Translations under genes and position numbers: made by a program
Shown: in pieces, positions 11,184 to 25,178 of the stretch
Layout: the number at the start of each line of letters is the position of its first letter
Numbering within the stretch: position 1 is the stretch's first letter
DNA from: Littorina saxatilis
Lineage: Eukaryota > Mollusca > Gastropoda > Littorinimorpha > Littorinidae
DNA: 64,000 bases
Assembly (NCBI RefSeq): GCF_037325665.1
Contig: NC_090261.1
Coordinates: forward strand, 29,812,515-29,876,514
Direction of reading: 5' to 3'
The notes under the pieces: generated by a model
The model's input: only the letters and a program-made list of their open reading frames with translations
The model's database searches: none
What the model was told of the DNA's origin: nothing

Positions 11184-14100
11184 TACTCCGTCACGGCGGA
11201 GGGCTGACCGTGCACCCAAAAGCGGACTCTACCAAATGGGTATTTTTTGAAAGCTTGGGACCTGCCAAACATAAAAATCGATGTTAACAAGAAATATTCA
11301 AGGGCGCACTTTCTCTTCTCAGTCAAAATTCAACTATACCCTGAAGAGTGATGCACGAGCATTTCAGACGCTTGCCTCTGAAAAAAGAAGTTCTCAGCCA
11401 AATTACGAACTCAAACTGGTACGTTTTACATATAAATGTGTTAGTTGGTATCTTTTGATTATCACAAAACAATTTGCGACTGCTTTGGCCGAGGATGCTG
11501 GTGACAGTATCATTATTATGAACCCTACCCTAAATCCAGGAAAGACGTCGTCCAAAATGTAGGTAAGCTTTGATTAAAAATAAATTCACACAAGACTAGT
11601 ATTGTTGTTTGGCTTCAATGGATATATTTTCGTCAAGTATGATGTCTTTACATAATATCTGTATAATATGAATGGATTTGAACCATATACTATGTCACTA
11701 TGACCTTCCAATCTTCCTAACCCCCAGCCCAGTAAAGCGTGCGAGACGTTTCCTGAAAAAAATGTCGCTTTGTGGTGCGAGTTCAGTGTGACATAATTAG
11801 TTTCCAGAACCCCATTTCTGACTTTCGAAGTTTATCTACATACATTTAGCAATGCACGAGCAAAATATGACAACTTAATGGTGCCTTTTGGTTTAATGCT
11901 ATGGTAAAATTGCTAGTGATAGTGTTTACAGCTTGAAACAAATCATAACAGATGGGAATAGTCTTCCTCAATCTGGTTCAGAGCATAATGTATTTCTATT
12001 TTCAGAGGTAGCATTATTTCTGATAAGAGCTAGAACCAATATAATGATGCTGAATATTTGAAAAATGAACTTTGTGACTCATCTGATTAGCAAGAGAGCC
12101 TTCGTGATCGTCAGCGTAAGGCTGGCTGTCTTCAAGGCAATTTTTAGATGAACAACTTAACACTGCGTTCGATTATTCGCCCGTTTCTTAAGCTAGAGCT
12201 TTGAGACTTTACACGCGTCTAGGGCTACATGTACGCTTTACAATACGTAAAATATAGTTGACTCTCGCGTTATTTAAAGGTCACAACAAGGTCATTACGA
12301 GGCAAAAACGAGGGGAAACCGACGGAAAGTACCATTTTCTGCAACTGTTTGCAAGAAAAAGATTTCAAATTCAATTGTTTCCTGGGATTAACGCATCTCT
12401 AGACATGACAATCATCCGATTATCAGACATCAATTGTGGAGGTCACGACAAGGTCATTACCGGGTAAAAACGAGGGAAAACCGAGGGAAAATACCATTTT
12501 CTGCAACTTGTGTGTAAGTAAAAGCTTTCAAACTCCATCTTCTTCTGGTATTGGCGCATCTCAAGGCATGACAATCATCTAATTAACAGTCCTCAATTTT
12601 CAAGGTCACAACAAGGTCATTACCAGATAGAACCGAGAGAAAACCGAGGGAAAATACCATTTTCTATAACTTTTTTGTAAGTAAGAGCTTATAAACTCCA
12701 TCTTCTTCTGGGATTAGCGCTGATTTCAATGACCCTGAAGTCCGAGGAAAGTTTTCTTGACCCATGCCTACTTTGAAGGTCATGACAAGGTCAAATTTAC
12801 ACGTTTTCTATTTGGGAATATCTTTTACGGTCAAATAAAATACTTTCTGGACGTCAGCTATTTTCGAAGCTAAAGCTTAATTACAACTTTACACACGTCT
12901 TGGGATTTATGAGACATAACGCAAATATTGTTGACTCTCGTAATATTTAAAGGTCACACAACAAGGTCATCACCAGGTAAAACCGAAGAAAAACCGAGGG
13001 AAAGTACCATTTTCTGCAACTGTTTGTAAGAATGAACTTTCAAATTCAATTGTTTCCTGGGATTAGCGCATCTCTAGACATGACAATCATCTGATTAACA
13101 GTCATGAATTGTGGAGGTCACGACAAGGTCATTACCGGGGAAAACCGAGGGAAAATACCATTTTCTGCAACTTGTGTGTAAGTAAATGCTTTCAAACTCC
13201 ATCTTCTTCTGGTATTGGCGCATCTCTAGACATGACAATCATCTGATTAACTGTCCTTAATTTTCAAGGTCACAACAAGGTCATTACCAGATAAAACCGA
13301 TGGAAAACCGAGGGAAAATACCATTTTCTGCAACTTTTTTGTAAGTAAGAGCTTATAAACTCCATCTTCTTCTAGGATTAGCGCTGATTTCAATGACCCT
13401 GAAGTCTTTGGAAAGTTTTCTTGACCCATGCAATGTTTGAAGGTCATGACAAGGATGGGATTTTACACACGTCTAGGGCATTATAAGACATGAAACAAAT
13501 ATTGTTGACTCTCGTAATATTTAAAGGTCACACAACAATGTCATTACTGGGTAAAACGACGGAAAATATATCAACTTTATGACTCGTCTGAGTGCCAGGA
13601 CAGCCGGTGCGATCCTCAGAGTCAGGCTTGCAGACCGCAAGGCTATCGGTAGATGAACACCTTAACATTGACTTTTTCTTCTCTCTCCCCTTCTCTTCTA
13701 CCCCTATTACATCCAGCCCCGCCCACCCCCCTAGAGCCCCTGTGGGCGAAGGAAGATGTCATGAATCTGCCTCAACAGCTTTAGCTTAGAAAATAGCCGA
13801 ACACAAATAGAAAACGTGTAAACTTGACCTTGTCATGACCTTCAAACTAGGCATGGGCCAAGAAACCTTTCCTCGGACTTCAGGGTCATAGAAATCAGCG
13901 CTAATCCCAGAAGAAGATGGAGTTTATAAGCTCTTACTTACAAAAAAGTTATAGAAAATGGTATTTTCCCTCGGTTTTCTCTCGGTTCTATCTGGTAATG
14001 ACCTGGTTGTGACCTTGAAAATTGAGGACTGTTAATCAGATGATTGTCATGCCTAGAGATGCGCCAATACCAGAAGAAGATGGAGTTTGAAAGCTTTTAC

Positions 14101-15436
14101 TTTCACACAAGTTGCAGAAAATGGTATTTTCCCTCGGTTTTCCCTCGTTTTTGCCTGGTAATGACCTTGTCGTGACCTCCACAATTGATGTCTGATAATC
14201 GGATGATTGTCATGTCTAGAGATGCGTTAATCCCCCAAAAATATTTGAATTTGAAAGCTTTTTCTAACAAACAGTTGCAGAAAATGGTACTTTCCGTCGG
14301 TTTTCCCTCGTTTTTGCCTGGTAATGACCTTGTTGTGACCTTTAAATAACGCGAGAGTCAACTATATTGTATGTATTGTAAAGCGTTCATGTAGCCCTAG
14401 ACGCGTGAAAAGTTTCAAAGCTCTAGCTTAAGAAACGGGCGAATAATCGAACGCAGTGTTAAGTTGTTTATCTAGAAATTGCCTTGAAGACAGCCAGCCT
14501 TACGCTGACGATCACGAAGGCTCTTCTGCTACTCAGATGAGTCACAAAGTTCATTTTTTCAAATATTCAGCATCATTATATTGGCTCTAGCTCTTATCAG
14601 AAATAATGCTACCTCTGAAAATAGAAATACATTATGCTCTGAACCAGATTGAGGAAGACTACTCCCCTCTGTTATGTTTTGTTTCAAGCTGTAAACACTA
14701 TCACTAGGATTTTTTACCATAGCATTAAACCAAAAGGCACCATTAAGTTGTCATATTTTGCTCGTGCATTGCTAAATGTATGTAGATAAACTTCGAAAGT
14801 CAGAAATGGGGTTCTGGAAACTAATCATGTCACACTGAACTCGCATCACAAAGCGACATTTGTTCAGGAAACGTCTCGCACGCTTTACTGGGCTGGGGGT
14901 TAGGAAGATTGGAAGGTCATAGTGACATAGTATATGGTTCAAATCCATTCATATTTTACAGATATTATGTAAAGACATCATACTTGACGAAAATATATCC
15001 ATTGAAGCCAAACAACAATACTAGTCTTGTGTGAATTTATTTTTAATCAAAACTTACCTACATTTTGGACGACGTCTTTCCTGGATTTAGGGTAGGGTTT
15101 ATAATAATGATACTGTCACCAGCATCCTCGGCCAAAGCAGTCGCAAATTGTTTTGTGATAATCAAAAGATACCAACTAACACATTTATATGTAAAACGTA
15201 CCAGTTTGAGTTCGTAATTTGGCTGAGAACTTCTTTTTTCAGAGGCAAGCGTCTGAAATGCTCGTGCATCACTCTTCAGGGTATAGTTGAATTTTGACTG
15301 AAAAGAGAAAGTGCGCCCTTGAATATTTCTTGTTAACATCGATTTTTATGTTCGGCAGGCCCCAAGCTTTCAAAAAATACCCATTTGGTTGAGTCCGCTT
15401 TTGGGTGCACGGTCAGCCCTCCGCCGTGACGGAGTA
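11184..15436. mobile_element. Large fold-back element, 4.25 kb, with TTA target duplication
   Basis: The left end TACTCCGTCACGGCGGAGGG is the reverse complement of the right end, and TTA flanks both sides (11181-11183, 15437-15439). Left arm about 11184-12818 pairs with right arm about 13802-15436 (some 1.63 kb each, very similar). The loop of about 1 kb holds further direct copies of arm sequence. Each arm's inner third is a set of three units of about 165 bp containing AAGGTCACAACAAGGTCATT-like strings. A 3-bp TWA duplication fits PIF/Harbinger or similar DNA transposons, but no transposase is present, so it would move in trans. Confidence 0.8.
12270..13445. repeat. Direct ~165-bp tandem units within the fold-back element
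   Basis: Units recur at about 12278, 12441 and 12603, and again at about 12952, 13110 and 13265, each with AAGGTCA…AAGGTCATTACC, CCATTTTCTGCAAC and TAGACATGACAATCATC. The inverted set is at about 13850-14345. Confidence 0.75.
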
Positions 15437-15439
15437 TTA

Positions 15440-15799
15440 TAGACGGTCTGTGGATATGATGATCATGGGTGACAGTTGTCACACAAGCTCAAAACTACGC
15501 GTGCATATAAACAGACCCAGTAATAACGAAAGGTGATGAAGGGACGTAACAAGGACATAAGGCCTACCCATGCAGTGTCTCTATTATACGGCATACACAC
15601 TACACAGCCACTCTGTTTTTAGAACGGATCGGAAAACATTGTTATGTTCCCTTGGTATCAAGTTTCTCTGAGTGATCAGTTTCACTGCGTCAGTTCTACT
15701 CATAGCGACGTGTGATGTATTGAAATCATTCGACAGCAGCTCTTGTCTTGCTACAACACCTGCTGTGTTTTGGGCATGTGTCATGAGTCATTCTCCAAA
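15440..15799. other. Spacer between two inverted-repeat elements
   Basis: No gene or repeat recognised. Confidence 0.4.
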
Positions 15800-15802
15800 A
15801 GT

Positions 15803-16865
15803 AAACTTGGCCAAAAAATGATTTTATACGAGAAGGCAGTCAAATCAATTATCTACCCTGAACAGGTTGATTTGTTAGGTAGCTGGCGTATTTCGTGTGC
15901 TATGCTATTCCTACTGATGCAGGTGTCGATCAAAAACGGGACTTTTTGCGTCATTTTTTAGGGGTGTCATAACAAAATTGAAAAAGTGCTGTACTTTAGC
16001 AATGACTTAGAGGATTGCTTTGAAACTTTCAGTTCACGCTGTTTAGCTCTGACTGCTGTTATCGCTGAGTGCCTCTCAAAACATGTTGCGGTTACGCTTG
16101 GCTGGCCATCGCTGTGGCACCAGAATCATCACTTAAATATCAAGCGTGTTTATAAGCCTAGCAAATTTGCGTCAGTGCATAGATACGCACATATAACTTT
16201 CGCAGTGTCTGTATCAATCATTTGTCTAAAGACATGCGAAGTCATGAATTTTTTGGACACTAGTGAACAATCATAATGACGAGTTTAACAACTTTTTCCG
16301 AAACATTGCATAACATCTAAACACATTACTGTTATGATCCAAAACTTCCCTCGAAGTATCTTCAGTATGTTAATGGAATTATTCTGAAAGTTTCAAAGCA
16401 ATCCACCTGGTCATTGCTAAAGTGCAGCGCTTTTTGTCATGATACTCCTAAAAAATGACGCAAAAAGTCCCGTTTTAGACCGCTCTTGCGATCGACACCT
16501 GCATCAGTAGGAATAGCGTAGCACACGAAATACGCCAGCTAGCTAAACAAATCAACCTGTTCAGGATAGATAATTGATTTGGTTTTCTTCTCGTATGTAA
16601 AAGTTGCAACGTTTTGCCTATTGTGATTGTTTGTCGATTTTTTAATGGGCCCTTCCGTTTTTGTCAGGTTGATTTTGAGGATACCCCTATTTGAGCAGCG
16701 ATCACATAATCCCTGTAAAATATATATATCTTTAATCCAAAAAGTGATCCTGATAGTCAAGTGAACGACCTTAACTGGCATATATCAAGTTTTAATGAAA
16801 TTACACGGGAATTAATGCTTTAATTTGGGTGTGAAATTTGTTGCAATAATTTTTTGGCCAAGTTT
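15803..16865. mobile_element. Inverted-repeat element with AGT flanks
   Basis: Ends AAACTTGGCCAAAAAAT (left) and ATTTTTTGGCCAAGTTT (right) are inverted and AGT flanks both. Inside, 15821-16034 is inverted at 16384-16600. The right part (from about 16525) is repeated at 51053-51400. No transposase frame is recognised. Confidence 0.65.
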
Positions 16866-18928
16866 AGTTAACAAAAGCGCGAATATGGCCCGAAAATAAA
16901 ACTTGATTAATTTGAGTTGAATTGATGATAAAAAGGTTCTTTGTTATAAGAATGACAGTTTGCAAGAAAAGAAAAAGCAAGAAATACGTTTCCTTAAAAA
17001 TTACAGGGATCTAATTTATTATGGGATCTTGTCATTACCATCATGCGCATCATTGTGACACAGTTTTGTTCATTATGCAGTCATATTAAGTAATTAAATG
17101 TTGTGCTAATTATAGCTTGATAAGCATATTATTTAAGGATTTTTTTTTTTAAATTTTCATTTGATTTGTTTCCAATATTTTTTTCTCATACATTTAAATT
17201 TTTGTTTGTTTTACATGTTTAGAAATATACATTGGCACGTAATAATCATAATGGGAAGAAATTGGCTATGTCCAAGCAATTGGGGTCTGCATTTTCGCCG
17301 GTATCAAAGGGTGTTACAGTACGTTCGTACACTTCCAAAATGTCAACTACACCTTCTTTTTTTGTGACATGTCATTAGTCACGACAAATTGTGAAAAAAA
17401 CCGTCACGCATCTGTTCGGATGGGTGATTTACAAAGCAGCAAACGTGGAAATGTATGCTTTTATTCGGTGGAATTGATGCTAGCTTATAATGAAAACGGG
17501 CCGTTACGTACGCATCATGTGTGACACAAAACACTCTCTGAGACATCAAATTCTTCCAAAGTGTTTCCTCGGTTGGATGAATCCATTTTCTGCATCTTCA
17601 AGCTGCACTTGTTGGCATAATCGCAAAAGAATGAGTGAATGTAAAAAAAATCATTTGGTTATGGAGGTTGGAAAAATCTAAATGAGCGTGACAACATTCG
17701 ATGCGTACATAACGCTGTTTTTAACTTCATTTTTGTTAGTATCATGCACAAAGATAATGACAGCATTTGCACAGGAATTAACCTTTATCGTTCCACAAAG
17801 TAACTTTTCAACAAATCATCCAAAATCAACTTATCGTGTAAATGGACTGGCTTCCAATATATGTACCCAGCCTGTTCCCTTTTCTTTAACGCCATTTTTG
17901 TTGATTTACTGAAATTTTTACACTATTTTAGATACCAAAATACAAATATGTTCATTCATTTTGCTGTGGGTGCTTTTTCAAACATATCTTTGTCCAAATA
18001 AACAGGGGGAAAGATCGAGCATTTGTTTCTGTGCAAATTTGGTTTTAAGTGACCGACCTAAGAAGTCATCAGCTTTGGAGAATGACTCGTATACAGGCCG
18101 TAAATGATATGATATGATGAAAACGTTTTTAGCATATATATCACCACATATCCCATGACCTCCCTTCTTTGTCTCTGTAAATGTACTCTAGGTATATTTC
18201 TTGTATTTCAATTGTTCTCTTGTTACATCTATGATGTAACAATTGCACTCTTATAACACATAAACTAGTGGCTAAATAAGGGTGCAACAAATACATCATA
18301 GCTGGCTCTATTTTCTGTCGTCTTTGACATTCCAAAATGCACATGTACCTGTCGACCGGATGTGCAAGGGGTTACCACGCTTTTGAGAACTTGCGGAGAG
18401 TCGTTAAGTGCTATAGCTGAGTTTTAGTCTCGACATCACAGCGTCATAGATTTCATGACGTCTGTCGTCCATCGCGTCATATTCTGGGGACGCAATCTGT
18501 TATCTATTTCCTTCTATTCGCTGTTCTATTTCTCTCTTGTGATCAACATGACAAGCCGTATGTGTGTGAGTGTGTGCGCTCGTTGGTGCCGGCTCTCTCA
18601 ACTAAAACAGAAGTCAAACTAGCCGCGAATCGTTAAAAACCCAGTCCGTCCGACCAGCACTGCTAATATGTTCAGGCTATGCTCATGTGAAGTTACAGGC
18701 GTGCTTTTTTCGGTACACACGCCTTTATCGGTACATCATCGACGACGATTGTTCTCTGGACAAGCTGTTTAATGCATTTTGCGAGTATTTCTAGCTCTTA
18801 TGCCGCGCAATAGGCCCTATAGAGGATGAAGGTGTCCAAGATCTCAGGAGATGCGTGTGTAACCACTAGGTATTCAGTCAAATCCGTGTAAGAGGCTTTC
18901 AACTGACGGGGACAGCCATTAGCCACCA
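16866..18928. other. Intergenic stretch, no gene recognised
   Basis: AT-rich, with short open frames only and no motif I recognise. Confidence 0.45.
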
Positions 18929-18931
18929 TTA

Positions 18932-19232
18932 GGCCCCCCCAAAAAATAGGTGTGGTTAAGGTAACATAGCCAAAAAATAGGGTAGGAAGGTAGGCAATCA
19001 CTTTTTTTTTTTAAACTTTTTTTTTCTAATGTGTACAAATTAAACCTACTTGACAGGGAAATAAGTGTGCGACTCGAGCGCTTTCGCTTTCATTGCGTTT
19101 TCTGCACTCGTTTTCTTGTGGGGGTTTTTGGGGGGGGGGGGGGGGGGGGAATGTAATAAAAAGTTATAGGGTCGGCCCCTAAAAATAGGGTAGGTCGGGT
19201 TACCGTAGCCACACCTATTTTTTTTTTAGGCC
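18932..19232. mobile_element. MITE, TWA-flanked family, copy 1
   Basis: Inverted ends GGCC…AAAAAATAGGTGTGG and CCACACCTATTTTTT…GGCC, with TTA at 18929-18931 and 19233-19235. Internal strings AAAAATAGGGTAGG and TAGGGTCGG recur in copies at 39376 and 41452. Confidence 0.8.
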
Positions 19233-19293
19233 TTATGCACCGACTTGACATAGATCAACAGGCATGCCTTTAGAATAAGGTATGTGCAGAGTA

Positions 19294-19447
19294 CAACACT
19301 CGTGATTTTTTATATGGCTTAATGTATTTCAGTCAAGACCCAGCAGGAATATCAAAGGGACTCGCTCGCCAGAGGCTCGTTCGTCCCTTGATATTCATCC
19401 GCTGGGTCTTGACTGAAATACAAGCCAAATAAAAACCACTCGTGTTG
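19294..19447. repeat. Hairpin repeat, arms about 70 nt
   Basis: GTATTTCAGTCAAGACCCAG near 19326 is mirrored by CTGGGTCTTGACTGAAATAC near 19403. Pairing continues outward less perfectly to CACTCGTG at both ends. A small MITE or fold-back. Confidence 0.75.
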
Positions 19448-19686
19448 TAACCTCTATATATATATACATGTCCCTAATAGGAAATTCCCTGTGAGGACGT
19501 CTCCTTTTCGATGAAAACGAATCTCTATGATTATCACAATTTCATTCTTTGATGTGTGATACTGCGTGCGCTGTCTCTACGCTGTTTCCCTTTTTCTCAC
19601 AAGTTTTGTGGTATTGCCTGTTAGTCACTAAACTGTACAAGGAAAATAATGCAGATTTGTTTCCTTGCAGATCTTGTCACTGATTA

Positions 19687-22600
19687 ATGTTCACTAACAT
19701 ATCCAATAAACCTGTGTCCACAGATGACAGAATCATGAATTCAGGGTGCTTTAGAAAAGAGGAGAATTCAAATGCAAAAGCTGTTGGAATGAAACCTAGT
19801 GAGGGAGGAGCTGCATCAAGTGCTGAACAAGAAACGGCTCTGATTATGGGCTCAGAAGCATCCACTGAAAATGGAAAAGAAGTCCAATACTGTGGCTTCG
19901 ACATACGCGCTTTGCCAGATGAACTCTTCATGCATGTGCTGATGTTCGTGCCTCCTGCAGATGTTGTGAAGCGGTGTTCCCTGGTGTGCAAACATTGGTT
20001 AGCGGTGTCCAGAGACCAGTCAATGTGGAGGAGAAAATGTGAACAAGAAGGGAAATATGTGCCTAGTGTCAAAGGACTTCAGCTTACCACGAAAGATTTT
20101 ATGCGCATCTACTTCAAGAATCCGTACGGCCGGAACTTGCTTCGCAACACTCATGCACGTATGTAAAGCTCAAATAGATATGATTGTAATCTTAGAATCC
20201 ATTTGAATGCATTGTGATTTTTCTTGCATGTCACCAATTTAACAAAAAATCTGAGCATGTATATATTGAAGCAGTTTTTTTTCTCTCAGACCTATAGCAA
20301 GTGCGTTGGCCTTTCGAGGTTTTTAGCATAACTCACAAAATATCCCTTATCGTACTGAAGCTAAGGGTAACCTTTCAGTCGAAGTTTGGGAATGTTCCTT
20401 TTGTTAAATTTTGTTCCAAATCAGCGTGTTGCTTTTGCTTCCATCCGCTTTAGTTGTTTCAATGTCAGCTGAAGTTGACTTTGTGAGGCAGTTGGAATAA
20501 AATCCTTTCTTGTCTGGACAATAATCGTACTTTTTTCTGAGGCGGAATTATTTCTGGTGTGGGCTTGTTTTTCCTGGAAACGATCAATGCTAGGCTGTTG
20601 ATTTCACAAAGACATGTAAGTGAGAAAAGACAGTTCGCTAGATTGGCTGAATACATAATGCACTAGATATATATACCGTAAAATCCCTAGCATACGCCCA
20701 CCCCCCCTCCGCACATATTTCGGGTAAAAGTAGGGGGTGGGCGTTTGCTAGGTATACACCCCTTTGCAAGATAAAGTGTCATCACATTTTCACGAGGAAA
20801 AAAAGTGATACAACCATGTGATTTATGCAATTTTAATAAAAAATAAACACACCGTTTGTTTACGCAAATAAAGATCAAGGTTCTGTGATAGAAAAAAAAA
20901 AGAACACAAGTGACCTTGATTTTTCTCATTCTCAGAATAACGTCAGCACAAACACAGTTTCTTCTCTTGTTTGGAGACCCTCTTCCAAGTGTTCCATCAC
21001 AACTTGTTCAACTTCTTCAGATCTAACTGGCGGTCTTTCAGACAACTTTCCTTTTTCCTTTTCTTTCCCGTATTGCTGTTCTAATATGTTTCTGTGTTCC
21101 CTCCACTCACTCATTCTTATTTCTGTCAAAAGAAAACTCGCAGGCACATAACGAAACATTGCCTGCAGCTTCGTTGTCAAGATATCTCAGGGCTTTCAGT
21201 TTGTATGTCACTGTATATGATTTGTGCTTCGGCATGGCTGAACATAAGCTTAGAAAGGAAGTGCTTGTCAACGAGAGAAGTGTTAAACACTCAATAAAAG
21301 ACGTCACTGAACGACGTCACTGAAAGACATGACGTAATTTTATCCCCTCCTCCCCCCCCCCCCCCCCCCCCCCCCCCCCAAAAAAAATTAAAAAAAATTA
21401 AAATAAGGCGAACCATTAGGCGATACTGGGCGTTTCCTAGGGATTTTACGGTTATATATAACAGTCAGTCACAACACGATACACAAAGTCGGCTTCCAAA
21501 TACTATACTGCAAGGTAAAGTGTGCATAGGTTTAGCTGCATGTACACGTTTTTGAACAAAGATGCAAAATGGTGCAATATGGTGCCATCTGAGAATTAGC
21601 CGCTATATCGTGTTGTATGTGTGTGTGTGTGTGTGTGTTTGTTTGAGTGTGTGTGTATTCCGATGTAAAGTGTACATTTGGTGGCGCAGTGGTAGGTAAT
21701 CTCAATGCGCCCTTTGACGTACTGAAGGGAATTGTGATGAGACATTTTCAGATTTAATGCGCCAATGGCGCAGGGCGCACTAGTACAGTCGAACCCACTT
21801 AAAACGAACACGCTAGTTACGAATTTTGACTTATAACGTATTAGTTTTAAGTTCCCAACTGAATACCTCTTTCTTCATGCTTAAAAAAAATGCTTAAAAC
21901 AAATTCTTTATAACGAATTTATGCTTATAACGAGCACTTTTTGGATTCCCAAGCATGCATAATGTCTGTAATTTACTCACGCTTATGACGAAATCTTTAA
22001 ACTCGTCCCGAGATCGACATATCATGGGAATTTGAGAAGTTTGAATACATGTGTCAAAATCTTCCCTTGCGTCGACTGCTTGAACCATTGCTCAACCGAT
22101 CACTGAATAAAGTTAAACTGATTACACTGTACTCACAAAACAATTTCAAATTTAGAATCAAAGTGATTGATAGCTCAGACACTGAACATGAATGACTGAC
22201 TGACGTTTATTTCCTTCGCGAATACCAAAAACGAAACATCAATGTTTAGAACGGAAGCCATTGCCAAAAAATATAGATGCCAGAGTGGTTTCCCTTGGAC
22301 AAGGGAAACCACACTCTCAACGTTTGCGTTCGCCGGTTCGCGATAGTTATCAGTCAGTCAGTGCTTTCGATTTGGATTTGAACATCATGTTGCAAAAAAA
22401 AACAAAAACTAAATTGGCCATGGTTTGCTACCCGTCGCCAAGGTAAGTGATTCCGGACAAATGATAGGAACACCGCGAATGTGGACAGTGTCAGTGTGTG
22501 CGTGTGTGTGACCAAAAACGTAACAACTGGATGAAACATCTGTGTGCTCACTCTCACTCAAACTCAACAATCATCACTCAACATGAGACACACATGAACA

Positions 22601-24229
22601 TGTAACTGAATATGTCACTTTATTGTCTAAACGTGAAGCAGCATGAAAGTTGCGAAAGAAACAAATTGAAACACCATAAATGTACAAGACTTTAAAAAAA
22701 AAATAAAAAAAAATAAAAAAAAAATCAATCAATTTTCTTAATACGAATTTTGGTTAAGACGAACTTTTTTTCCGATCCCCAGTGATTCGTCTTAAGCGAG
22801 TTCGACTGTAGATGAAACCCTGAGTGTGCATAGGGTGGCACGGTGGTACGTAATCTTAGTGCGTACTTTGCCACGCTGAAGGGAATTCCTGAATGGGACA
22901 TTTTTAGATTTTACGCGCTAATGGTGCAAGCTGCAAGGTGCACTTAAGTAAACTGAACCCTGTTGATGTGATTACATAATGTCAATAACGGTTCACAAAG
23001 AACATGTACTAATATAGTATAGGTGTGAGTTTAGATAGAGCGGACAGCGTCAGATAAACTCTATTTAAACGAGACAGATTAGCCGCGGGTGGAGGAGGAG
23101 GATGTTAGATACTTGAGGTAGGCCTAAAGGGATCAGTGTTGGCAGGTAGGGAAGAGAGGGTAGTAAAGCAGGATATCAACACTTAGGCCCGTAATTAGAA
23201 AGAGAGGGGAGAGAGGACTTGTGAAAGTCAAGGAGAATAGCCCAGCCGCAATGTCCATGTTGCCGGGGGGCTTGCACGTGTGATGCATCAGCGGGGGTCT
23301 ATAAGAACGGGAGAGCAACACATTGTGGTCAGTCCTTACCAGCGCGGCGCAGCGGGCATATGCCAACTATTTCTGCGTGTTTGGTGCTTTTTTCGGAGTT
23401 CTCCGGAGATCGAACTTGTTTCAGGACAACGGGAACTTCGATCCTTGTAAGCAGCTCACAAGAGACCAGGTGGTTATTCTGGGTACGGGCATGTCAATAA
23501 CGCTCCAATGGAGCAAAACGATTCAGCGTAAAGAGCGCTCTGTTGAAATTAAGCTCCCGGCAATGTCACTCCATCCCTTGTGTCCAGTGTCTGCCGTGAC
23601 CGCTGTGTTACCTTTGTTGGGGCCGATGGACCCCAAGGCGCAGGTCTTCCCGATGAAAGGATCAGACTTTAATAAGAAACTGCGCTTGACTACCGCTGTT
23701 GCTGGGGGAAACTTCTCCAGCCACAGCTTTCGGCGGGGTGGTGCCGCGTGGGCGTTGAGTTGTGGTGTGCCGGGGGAAATTGTCAAGGTGATGGGGGATT
23801 GGAAAAGCAACGCGTACTTAGGCTACTTAGACCAGCTGCCACAAAAGATCATCTTACAGATCACATGTAGCCCAGGCAACTCCTTCATGTATAACATCAC
23901 AACAATCCTAAACCTCCCACCTCTAACCTAGTATACTGTCTTTAGTTGGGCTGAATAACGAGTAGTACCTCTAATTTGGGACTTATCACTGCACAATGAT
24001 ATCTCTCATTGTCAGATGGTATTCTCTTGAATAAACTGCCCTCGTTATTTGCCCAAATCAATACATGACTTGGCTATGTGTGATGTATGTGCGCACGAGA
24101 GTGATTGCGTGTGTGTCAGGTGTATGTGAGTGTGTGCGCACGCAGGTGTGTGAGTATAACTGTAAGTAATAAGAGGGAGAGAAAGAGGAGTGTCATTTCT
24201 TTGGGATTATCGTGTGCTCTTGATTTGCG

Positions 24230-24269
<40 letters not shown>

Positions 24270-25142
24270 CGATAAGTGAGTAGTTTAAGTGTGAGTTTAG
24301 ATAGAGCGGACAGCGTCAGATAAACTCTATTTAAACGAGACAGATTAGCCGCGGGTGGAGGAGGAGGATGTTAGATACTTGAGGTAGGCCTAAAGGGATC
24401 AGTGTTGGCAGGTAGGGAAGAGAGGGTAGTAAAGCAGGATATCAACACTTAGGCCTGTAATTAGAAAGAGAGGGGAGAGAGGACTTGTGAAAGTCAAGGA
24501 GAATAGCCCAGCCGCAATGTCCATGTTGCCGGGGGGCTTGCACGTGTGATGCATCAGCGGGGGTCTATAAGAACGGGAGAGCAACACATTGTGGTCAGTC
24601 CTTACCAGCGCGGCGCAGCGGGCATATGCCAACTATTTCTTACCCCCCATCCACCCCCGGCATCCACCGTTGTATTTTGTTAGCAATCCGTTGCATGATG
24701 TTTTTAATTTGGAGGCAAATGCATGCCTGTTTGTGCGCTCCTTCACTTGAAGTGAGGTTGTGCATGAAGCGACTCGAACCTTGTTATGTAATCATTATTC
24801 ACGGTGTTAAATCTTTGAGTGAGGGCTCCTTGTGTTTGTTGTTAGTGTAACCAAATGTTTGTTGTTTTTTGTTGTGGACTTATGGGACTTATCACTGCAC
24901 AATGATATCTCTCATTGTCAGATGGTATTCTCTTGAATAAACTGCCCTCGTTATTTGCCCAAATCAATACATGACTTGGCTATGTGTGATGTATGTGCGC
25001 ACGAGAGTGATTGCGTGTGTGTCAGGTGTATGTGAGTGTGTGCGCACGCAGGTGTGTGAGTATAACTGTAAGTAATAAGAGGGAGAGAAAGAGGAGTGTC
25101 ATTTCTTTGGGATTATCGTGTGCTCTTGATTTGCGCCGGGGG

Positions 25143-25178
<36 letters not shown>

